DNA of 64,000 nucleotides, taken from assembly GCA_039029135.1 (NCBI GenBank), contig JBCCGT010000016.1, positions 1-64,000 of the forward strand. Direction: 5' to 3'. Of the stretch, positions 26,369 to 33,242 are shown piece by piece. Every line of letters begins with the position of its first letter. The first letter of the stretch is position 1. The position numbers and the translations under genes are program-made. This stretch comes from JALZVT01 sp039029135 (GTDB taxonomy: Bacteria; Pseudomonadota; Gammaproteobacteria; Pseudomonadales; Azotimanducaceae). The notes under the pieces were generated by a model. The model was not told where the DNA came from. It saw only the letters and a program-made list of their open reading frames with translations, and did no database searches.

Positions 26369-27304
26369 ATGGTGATGGCGGCCGATCCAGACTTTGCGCA
26401 AGAGGTCGTCGATGAGTTGTATCGATATCGACCCAGGCGCCTGCGTACCGCGAAAATGTTGCTGGTTTTCACCGGTCTCTTGGGCGGGCACCGGTTCTAT
26501 CTCGGGAAGCCGCTATCGGGGGTGCTGTTCTTTCTGACCGCCGGTGGGGTCTTTGTGCTGTAGATTCGGGATTTCTTCCGCCTGCGGACGCTAGTCGATG
26601 AACACAACGATGAAGAGCGGGCCAGACAGGAGTCGGGCATGCCCCCGCGCGCGCTCTCCTTCCTGCCCGCGCGAGAGGATATCGATCTCAGCGTGCCGCC
26701 TGTTTGGACAGCACATCGCGATAGTCGCTGGGTGCTGATGGGTGGCGCGCTATTGTTGGCGCTCATCGGCTTTGTGATGGGGACGATTGCGGGATCAACC
26801 GGTCTGTTCGAACCCGTGGTCATTCTATTGGTATTCATGCTCGTCACTCTGACTGCGGCAAGATGGCCGGGCATGCGACGGTTTCCGGTGTTGGGGGAGC
26901 TGAGTCGCTGGAATCACCGATTGCGCTTGTTCTACTTCACGACCGATCCCGGCAGCATCTGGCGATTGGCCGCCAGGCCGATAGTCGGTCTGTTCGTCGC
27001 GCCATGGCTGAAGACCGCGAGAGCCGAAGTCAGGCTCTATCTGCAGATCGGCGTTTTCTTCGCGCTGGTGTTTGCACTAGCCGACCTGCATCAGGTTTAC
27101 GAGACTGGAATCTGGAAGGGTGTTGGTCTGGTGGCCGCCGAGTTGGCCCAAACCGTCGTCTACACCTACGTCTTTGTCGCCCCCGTAGGCGCGGTATTAC
27201 TGACGCAGCAGCTGCTCGCGCGACGCGATTGTGTAGTGGTTGGACTGTGTGTGCTGAACCTGAGTTGCGGGTACGTCGGGCTGCGCCTGGTGGACTTTTC
27301 CTAG
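26369..27304 (+). pseudogene. TM2-domain membrane protein interrupted by an in-frame amber codon
   Basis: Two same-frame open segments (26369-26563 and 26564-27304) form one continuous ~311-residue protein split by TAG at 26561-26563. The first part holds the TM2 start, AKMLLVFTGLLGGHRFYLGKPLSGVLFFLTAGG. Immediately after the TAG comes IRDFFRLRTLVDEHNDE, where TM2 proteins have the second helix end and the conserved LVDEHN. Four further helices follow in the C-terminal part (LMGGALLLALIGFVMG; VVILLVFMLVTLTAA; GVFFALVFALADL; AVLLTQQLLARR region). A family Trp (TGG) at the TAG site would restore it by one base change. Either a recent nonsense mutation, a sequencing error, or suppressed translation is possible. 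Confidence 0.8.
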
Positions 27305-27467
27305 GGAACCTCTGAGCACTCGAGGCGTGTTCACAGGCTCCCTAGCGCATGAGTTCGATTTGCGCCTTTTCGACTAGCAAGGAGACGCGACCTCCCATAT
27401 CGAGGCGATCGCCGACATGTCGATGTGGACGCGCAGCGACGCCAACAGGGAAGCCCAACACTTGTAA
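27305..27467. other. intergenic stretch between convergent genes, no gene seen
   Basis: This 163-bp gap lies between the TM2 gene and the end of the dimethylglycine dehydrogenase gene. AGGGA and TCCCT (27303-27343) could pair as a weak stem, without a T-tract. No supported gene is present. Confidence 0.4.
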
Positions 27468-30035
27468 TCAGGACTTCGGCCGCTCGTTGTCTGGATCCAG
27501 CAGCGCCCGATAGCCCACCGCGTCCAGCCGCAGCGGGAAGTGCTCGCCGAAGTACTCGAGCACAAACTCGCTGCCCTCGACGGCCCGCTCTGCCGGAATG
27601 TAGCCCAGCACGATGTTCGCCCCGAGCGACGGACCAAACGCGACGCTGGTGCTCGTCGATCGGCGGCCCTGGGCGTCGATGAGCACCTCGCCCGTTTCCG
27701 CATCCAGTATCGGCCACTCACCAACGGGATAGCGGGCGACTCCGGCGCCGTCGATGTTGCTCGTCATCGTCAATGTGCACAGATAGGCATCCTGGCGATC
27801 TTTCGCGCGCTGGGCCTGATAGGCCGCCTTGCCGTGGAAGTTGGCCGCCTTGGTCTTCGGCCTGGCCAGATCGGCCTCGAACAGGTTGTAGTCGGTCTCT
27901 AGATCCGCGTTCTGCAGACGTAAGCTCTTCTCCATGCGGCGGCTGTTGGCATAGGTCTCGATGCCGATGGGCACGACGCCCGCGTCGAAGAACAGATCCC
28001 AGATCTTCAGGCCGTAGGCGAAGGGGAAGTACAGCTCCCAGCCCTGTTCCCCGACGTAGGAGATTCGAAACGCCCAGACGGGCACGCCGCGAACGTTGAT
28101 CTCGCGCGCGGTGGCGAACGGAAAGTTGTCGTGGCTGAGCTCGTCCGGGTCGGCGACGAACTGCTGCAGCGTCTGGCGCGCCTTGGGACCCCACAGTCCC
28201 AGCGTCGCAAGGCTCTCGGTGCGTTCGTCGATGTGGACGCTGGCGCCGCGCCGTCGCGCCATCTGTCTGATCCAGAAGATGTCGCGCGGGCCCGTGTCGC
28301 CGCCGCAGATGACGCGGTAGGCGCTCTTGCCCGTGCGCACGATCGTCAGGTCCGCGCGTATGCCGCCGACGTCGTCCAGAAAGTGCGTGTAGATGCCGCG
28401 GCCGATGGCGGTGCTGCCGCCCACGCGCGCCACCGCCAGGTATTCGAGCAGCGCCTCGGCGTCCGGCCCCGAGACGTCGTAGATCGCGAAGTGCGACAGG
28501 TTGATCATGCCGACGCTTTCGCTCAGCTCGAGGTGCTCGGCGTTCGAGACTTCCCAGAAATGGCGGGCGTCCCATTCGTGTGCGCGATGCGGCACGCGAT
28601 CGCGGTACTTCGGCAGCAGCCGCTCCTCGTTGGCGCGATAGCCGTGGGCGCGTTCCCAGCCGGCTGTCTCCATGAAGTAGCCGCCCAGTTCGACCTCGCG
28701 CGCATAGAACGGGCTGACGCGCATCTGTCGCCCAGTGGCGAAGGGTTCGCGCGGATGCACCGCGGGCGTATAGATCTTCTGCGCGATCTCATAGCAGCGC
28801 GAATAGGTGAAGTCGGGCGTCTTCTGCAGCGGATACAGGCGCGCGATGTCGATCGCGTGCGCGTCGACCTCTGTGCGGCCGGTGGTCATCCAGTCGGCGA
28901 TCACCTTGCCGATGCCCGGGCCGTCCTTCACCCAGACCGCCTCGCCAAACCAGAGTCCCGCGACCTCGGGCGACTCGCCCACGAGCGAACCGCCATCGGC
29001 GGTGACGGACAGCAGGCCGTTGAAGGAGTGCCGCTCCTCCCAGCCGAGCTCGCCGAGCACCGGCGTCATATCGATCTCGCGTTCGTACGCCGCCATTACC
29101 TGATCGAGGGACAGATCGCGCATCGACGGCGACATGCGCGCCGCCTCGGGTTCCACGATGTCCCGCGCATGCACGAGTCGCGGCTCGTCGGTCTCGTAGT
29201 ACCCCCACTCGATGCGACCGCCCTCGGTCGTCGAGGGATCGCCCGTGTCGCGCACGTAGCTGCTGTTGCCCTGATCGCGCAGCAGCGGATACAGAATCTC
29301 TTTGCCGCAGCCTTCGAGCTGATCAAAGGGACCGAAGAACAGCAGCGGATGTTCCAGCGGCATCATGGGCAGCGGTGAGCCCATCTCCTGCGCGAGGATC
29401 GGACCCCAGATGCCGGTGGACAAGATCACCGTGTCGGTGGCGATCACGCCGCGGCGCGTTTCCACCCCGGTGATCGCGCCAGCTTCGATGATCACGCGCG
29501 TCGCCGGGGTGTGGGCGAACACGCTGAGGTGGCCGGACTCGACCGCGGCATCGACGAGATTGCCGGCGACGGTCTGCGAACGTGGGACGACGAGCCCGGC
29601 GTCCGGGTCCCACATCGCGCAGTCGATCAGGTCCTCGTTGAGCAGCGGGAACTTCGCCTTCGCCTCCGCCGCCGTGATCATCGACACGCGGCTGCCGTAG
29701 GCCTTGCCCTGACCGATCTTGCGCTGCAGCTCCGAAACGCGACCCGCGTCGCCCTTGCGCGCGACCTCGAGGCCGCCGATGCGCTCATAGTTGCCGCGCG
29801 CCTCATAGAACGCCTGGCTGTACTTGGTGGTGTAGGTGGTGAACTTGTCGGCGCCGGTGGTGTAGCAGAAGTCGGAGGCGTGAGACGTCGAGCCGATGTC
29901 GGTCGGCACGGAAGACTTCTCCAGACCCACCAGATTCGTCCAACCGGCTTCCACCAGATGGTGCGCGATCGAGGCGCCGACGATGCCGCCGACGCCGATG
30001 ATCACCGCGTCGGCCTGGTCTGGGTATGTCGCCAT
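27468..30035 (-). CDS. dimethylglycine dehydrogenase-type FAD oxidoreductase with GcvT domain
   Basis: This 855-residue protein has an N-terminal DAO-type FAD domain (AVIIGVGGIVGASIAHHLVEAG; STSHASDF, whose His aligns with the covalent-FAD His of dimethylglycine dehydrogenases), a FAO_M-like linker (WERAHGYRANEERLLP) and C-terminal GcvT folate domains (GMINLSHFAIYDVSGPDAEALLEYLA; GEQGWELYFPFAYGLKIWDLF). It would oxidise a methylated glycine such as dimethylglycine and pass the carbon to THF as methylene-THF. The ATG at 30035 has GGAGGAACC just before it. It is last in the mttB operon, directly after the enzyme expected to make dimethylglycine. Sarcosine dehydrogenase is an alternative, but sox covers that step. 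Confidence 0.85.
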   Translation of the reverse strand: MATYPDQADAVIIGVGGIVGASIAHHLVEAGWTNLVGLEKSSVPTDIGSTSHASDFCYTTGADKFTTYTTKYSQAFYEARGNYERIGGLEVARKGDAGRVSELQRKIGQGKAYGSRVSMITAAEAKAKFPLLNEDLIDCAMWDPDAGLVVPRSQTVAGNLVDAAVESGHLSVFAHTPATRVIIEAGAITGVETRRGVIATDTVILSTGIWGPILAQEMGSPLPMMPLEHPLLFFGPFDQLEGCGKEILYPLLRDQGNSSYVRDTGDPSTTEGGRIEWGYYETDEPRLVHARDIVEPEAARMSPSMRDLSLDQVMAAYEREIDMTPVLGELGWEERHSFNGLLSVTADGGSLVGESPEVAGLWFGEAVWVKDGPGIGKVIADWMTTGRTEVDAHAIDIARLYPLQKTPDFTYSRCYEIAQKIYTPAVHPREPFATGRQMRVSPFYAREVELGGYFMETAGWERAHGYRANEERLLPKYRDRVPHRAHEWDARHFWEVSNAEHLELSESVGMINLSHFAIYDVSGPDAEALLEYLAVARVGGSTAIGRGIYTHFLDDVGGIRADLTIVRTGKSAYRVICGGDTGPRDIFWIRQMARRRGASVHIDERTESLATLGLWGPKARQTLQQFVADPDELSHDNFPFATAREINVRGVPVWAFRISYVGEQGWELYFPFAYGLKIWDLFFDAGVVPIGIETYANSRRMEKSLRLQNADLETDYNLFEADLARPKTKAANFHGKAAYQAQRAKDRQDAYLCTLTMTSNIDGAGVARYPVGEWPILDAETGEVLIDAQGRRSTSTSVAFGPSLGANIVLGYIPAERAVEGSEFVLEYFGEHFPLRLDAVGYRALLDPDNERPKS

Positions 30036-30081
30036 GGTTCCTCCGGATTAACCTCGCCCGCGGGATTGGCCGGCCCGCGGC

Positions 30082-31125
30082 TCAGCGGCTGCCCTGATTC
30101 TGAGCTGTCGGCTCGGCGCGCGTCGCGCTGCCTTGGTGCTGCCCCGGACGCCACGGCGTCCTGCCGCCGAGCACGCCGGAGCGCTCCACGATTTCTGCGA
30201 TCTTGCGGGTCTGTCGATACGCCATGATATGCACGCCCGCGACGCCGTCGATCTCCTTTAGCTGCTGCATCATCTCGATGCAGATGTTGATGCCCTCGGC
30301 CTTCTGATCTGCGGCGCCGCGCATGCGTTCGATGATCGTCTCGGGAATGTGTACGCCGGGAACGTTGCGGCGCATCCAGTCGGCGGCCTTCGCGGAGGCG
30401 AGCGGGCCCACGCCTGGCAGGATGTAGGCGCGTTCGTGACAGCCCAGGTCGCGGGCCTGCTTCATGTACTCGGCAAAGCGCGGAATGTCATAGCAATACT
30501 GGGTTTGGATGAACTGCGCGCCGGCCCTGATCTTCTTCGCCAGCCGCATGGGTCGGTAGTCCAACGGCGGCGCGAAGGGGTTCGCGGCCGCGCCGAGGAA
30601 GACCTGTGGCGGCGACGTGATCTCGCGACCGCTGAGAAAACGGCCGTCGTCGCGCATGCCGCGGATGGTTTCCAGCATCGACATGCTGTCGAGATCGAAC
30701 ACCGGCTTTGCTTCCGGATGATCGCCGACGTCCACCCCGTCGCCGCTCAGGCACAGCACGTTGGCGACGCCCAGCGCCGCCGCCCCCAGCACGTCGCCCT
30801 GTATGGCGATGCGATTGCGATCGCGGGCCGACACCTGCAGCACCATCGCGTAGCCGCGGTGGGCGAGCAGCGAGCACATGCCGACGCTGGACATGTGGCA
30901 GTTGGCGCCGGAGCCGTCCGTGGCGTTCATCGCGTCGACGTAGCCATCCAGGATGGCGGCGCGCCGGTAGACCTCGGCAGGGTCAGCGGAATCGGGTGGC
31001 GAAATTTCGGCGGTAATGGCGAAGGCGCCGGACTGCAGCACGCGCTCCAGCCTGCCGGGTGAGCTGTGACCTGCTCGCATCGGAAAACCCTCGCCGACGA
31101 CGAGCGGCTCGTCGTCGAAGATCAC
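30082..31125 (-). CDS. metF: methylenetetrahydrofolate reductase (MetF-type)
   Basis: This 347-residue TIM-barrel flavoenzyme interconverts methyl-THF and methylene-THF. Motifs: FAITAEISPPDSADP (catalytic Glu), NATDGSGANCHMSS, NVLCLSGDGVDVGDHPEAKPV, GAAANPFAPP, FIQTQYCYDIPRF. GTG 31125 overlaps the stop of the cysteine-rich partner by 4 bp (GTGA). In this operon it would run in the oxidising direction, feeding methyl groups from betaine into methylene-THF. It is probably not the biosynthetic MetF of methionine synthesis, since it is embedded in a corrinoid operon beside a MetV-like partner. The C-terminal ~25 residues are low complexity. Confidence 0.9.
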   Translation of the reverse strand: MIFDDEPLVVGEGFPMRAGHSSPGRLERVLQSGAFAITAEISPPDSADPAEVYRRAAILDGYVDAMNATDGSGANCHMSSVGMCSLLAHRGYAMVLQVSARDRNRIAIQGDVLGAAALGVANVLCLSGDGVDVGDHPEAKPVFDLDSMSMLETIRGMRDDGRFLSGREITSPPQVFLGAAANPFAPPLDYRPMRLAKKIRAGAQFIQTQYCYDIPRFAEYMKQARDLGCHERAYILPGVGPLASAKAADWMRRNVPGVHIPETIIERMRGAADQKAEGINICIEMMQQLKEIDGVAGVHIMAYRQTRKIAEIVERSGVLGGRTPWRPGQHQGSATRAEPTAQNQGSR

Positions 31126-31622
31126 GCGGTGTCTGCGCTCGTCGGTGCGAGATGTCCGGCGTGCGATCCCTGCTGCGCCTGTTGCGCCTGCTCGGCGCGC
31201 CTACGCCTTTGCTCGTGCGACCAGGCAGAGGTGCCGAGTAGTCGGTGATCCACGGGCGGCTGGATGACCTGTATGGGCGGCTCGCTGGCGTCCAGGGTCT
31301 TGTTGCCCTCCCACGCCCGCACCCACACGCAGTCCATCTCAGGGTCGAGTTCGCAGGTGCCGTCTGCCCGCACGCCGCCGCAGGGGCCGTTGCGCAGCTT
31401 CTTCGGGCAGTTCATCGGGCAGGACATGCCGGTGTAGCTCAGAATGCACTGACCGCAACTTTGCGATTCGACCAGCGCGCTTTTCAGTTTCTTCTCGACG
31501 GGAAACAGCGGGCCGTCGAGCCAAGACTCGGGCATGTGGTTTAGCGCGGCGTCCTCCAGGACGTCGTAAACCCTGATCAGCCCTTTCGCGTGTTTGACCG
31601 ACCAGCGGCGCATGCTGCTCAT
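31122..31622 (-). CDS. MTHFR C-terminal-domain (MetV-like) cysteine-rich protein
   Basis: A 166-residue protein of the methylene-THF reductase C-terminal family (PF12225). In acetogens the MetV subunit of this family binds metal/Fe-S clusters and pairs with MetF. Here the cysteine set is SCGQC, MSCPMNCPKK, GPCGGV, GTCELD and MDCVW, enough for at least one 4Fe-4S cluster. ATG 31622 overlaps the preceding stop (ATGA), and the product precedes metF with a GTGA overlap, so a MetV-MetF complex is likely. An N-terminal VKHAKGLIRVYDVLEDAAL is typical of the family. The C-terminus is Gln/Ala-rich. Confidence 0.85.
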   Translation of the reverse strand: MSSMRRWSVKHAKGLIRVYDVLEDAALNHMPESWLDGPLFPVEKKLKSALVESQSCGQCILSYTGMSCPMNCPKKLRNGPCGGVRADGTCELDPEMDCVWVRAWEGNKTLDASEPPIQVIQPPVDHRLLGTSAWSHEQRRRRAEQAQQAQQGSHAGHLAPTSADTA

Positions 31623-31942
31623 GCCGACTGTCCTCCCACTGCCGGTTCCGACTGTCCCTTGGCGCGAATCAGGGCTTGCAGCTCCTCGTCGCTGTAGCGG
31701 GACTCCATGGCCTCCACCTCGCGATCTGCGATGGCCTGCAGAGACTCGGTAGCGTCGAGCTGCACGCTCTCTCTGCGCCACTCAGCGATGTACTCGTCGC
31801 TGCCGCCCTTGCCTGCGCGCATGGCGGCGCGATCGATCGCCTCCTGAAAGCGCGCGCCGAGCATGCGTTTTTCCCGCGTGCGGCCGCGCTGCACGATGAC
31901 CTGCGACGGAATGTCGCGCCAATAGACCCAGATGCGTTTCAT
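31619..31942 (-). CDS. 'virulence factor' domain small protein (PF13769-like)
   Basis: A 107-residue soluble protein opening with MKRIWVYWRDIPSQVIVQRGR and FQEAIDRAAMRAGKGGSDEYIAEWRR, which identifies the family. Its name comes from an old genetic screen; no biochemical activity is established. Its place, between the DUF1638 and MetV-like genes with 4-bp overlaps on both sides, makes a part in corrinoid methyl transfer likely. Acidic C-terminal residues show nothing further. Confidence 0.78.
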   Translation of the reverse strand: MKRIWVYWRDIPSQVIVQRGRTREKRMLGARFQEAIDRAAMRAGKGGSDEYIAEWRRESVQLDATESLQAIADREVEAMESRYSDEELQALIRAKGQSEPAVGGQSA

Positions 31943-32529
31943 GGCGAAGCGATCCGCACCAACTCGGACTTGAGCTGGCCGTAGCCGGTGAAGCGCTGGT
32001 GAAACTCGAGCCCGAGGAACTGTGCGGCGCCCTCGGCCTGGCTACGCAGGCGCGCGTCGTTGGTCTGGGCGAGATACACCAGCCGATCGTAGTTGCCGAA
32101 GTAGGCGTCGCGTAGTTGCGGGTGCTGCACCAGACCCAGCGGTTCGATCACCAGGCGGCGGAAGTATCGAGCCAGAAAATCTGTCAGGTAAAAGGTGCCG
32201 GGATGCTGCTCCGCAAGGTCGAGGAACGCGCTGCTGCCTGCGAAGATCTCGTAGCAGTGGGCCCCCGGCAGGCGCTCGGCGTGATACGCGCGCGCGAGTC
32301 GATCGATATCACCGGCGGTCCCACAATCGGCGTAGCCGATCAGGATGCGCGCGTAGCGGTCGCCGGCTTCCTCCAGCGCGTCGCGCAGCTTGTCGGCGAT
32401 GCGATGCGGCGCGTTGTGCAGCCGCGCGTCGAGACATTTGAGCTCCATGTGGTCCCAGCCGTAGGCCTGCTTGAGATGCACGATCTCGCGCGCGAGCGCG
32501 CCGCAGGCGATGACGAGCGTCGGCTTCAT
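31939..32529 (-). CDS. DUF1638 protein of corrinoid methyl-transfer operons
   Basis: A 196-residue soluble protein, DUF1638 family: LVIACGALAREIVHLK at the N-terminus, LDARLHNAPHRIADKLRDAL, YADCGTAGDIDR and GAHCYEIFAG. Conserved Cys and His (CGAL, DCGTAG, HCYE) suggest metal or cofactor handling. The family co-occurs with mttB-like genes, and its role is not established. It overlaps its neighbours by 4 bp on both sides. Confidence 0.85.
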   Translation of the reverse strand: MKPTLVIACGALAREIVHLKQAYGWDHMELKCLDARLHNAPHRIADKLRDALEEAGDRYARILIGYADCGTAGDIDRLARAYHAERLPGAHCYEIFAGSSAFLDLAEQHPGTFYLTDFLARYFRRLVIEPLGLVQHPQLRDAYFGNYDRLVYLAQTNDARLRSQAEGAAQFLGLEFHQRFTGYGQLKSELVRIASP

Positions 32530-33242
32530 GCGCCCGCCGCCCGCTTTGCAGCGATCAGCGCCGGGCCCATCTCCGCGGCCTGGGCCGCATCGCGGCAGTA
32601 GCCGTCCGCGCCGACCGCGATGCCAAACTCTTCGTTCAGCGGCGCGCCGCCAACCATCACGATGTAATCGTCGCGAATGCTCTGCTTCACCATCTCGTCC
32701 ACGACGACCTTCATGTAAGGCATTGTCGTGGTCAGCAGGGCAGACATGCCCAGGATGTCGGGCTGGTGTTGTTCGAGGGCCTCGAAGTAGTCTTCGACGG
32801 CGTTGTTGATGCCGATGTCGATGACCTCGAAGCCCGCGCCCTCCATCATCATCGACACCAGATTCTTGCCGATGTCGTGGATGTCGCCCTTGACGGTGCC
32901 GATCACCATCTTGCCGATGGGCTTCACGCCGGTCTCGGCCAGCAGCGGCCGCAGGATCTCCATGCCGCCCTTCATGGCGTTGGCGGCCAGCAGTACCTCG
33001 GGTACGAACAGTATGCCGTCGCGAAAGTCGACCCCGACGATTCCCATGCCGGTGACGAGCGATTCGTTCAGGACTTTCTCCGCCGTCAAACCGCGGGCCA
33101 GGAGGATGTTGGTGCCTTCTTCGATCTCTTCCTTGAGCCCGTCGTAAAGGTCGTTATGCATCTGCTCGACCAGCTCGTCATCCGCGAGCTCGTCGAGAAC
33201 GATGTCTTCCTCGTCGTCGTAGTCTTCTTTGTGATCGCTCAT
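32526..33242 (-). CDS. corrinoid (cobalamin-binding) methyl-carrier protein, MtgC/MttC-like
   Basis: A 238-residue carrier. After an acidic N-terminal extension (residues ~6-24, DYDDEEDIVLDELADDE) come the four-helix cap (residues ~25-105, GLTAEKVLNESLVTGMGIVG) and the Rossmann B12 domain with DIHDIG at 120-125 (His122 is the lower cobalt ligand), Ser167 in GMSALLTTT and VGGAPLN at ~197-203. It would accept a methyl group from the MttB-type enzyme and donate it to MtgA/THF. ATG 33242 overlaps the mttB stop by one base. The open frame extending to 33404 is antisense-frame mttB sequence. Confidence 0.93.
   Translation of the reverse strand: MSDHKEDYDDEEDIVLDELADDELVEQMHNDLYDGLKEEIEEGTNILLARGLTAEKVLNESLVTGMGIVGVDFRDGILFVPEVLLAANAMKGGMEILRPLLAETGVKPIGKMVIGTVKGDIHDIGKNLVSMMMEGAGFEVIDIGINNAVEDYFEALEQHQPDILGMSALLTTTMPYMKVVVDEMVKQSIRDDYIVMVGGAPLNEEFGIAVGADGYCRDAAQAAEMGPALIAAKRAAGA

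Noticed and set aside
28131..29378. 415-codon plus-strand open frame
   Set aside because: Antisense to the dimethylglycine dehydrogenase-type gene; no domain.
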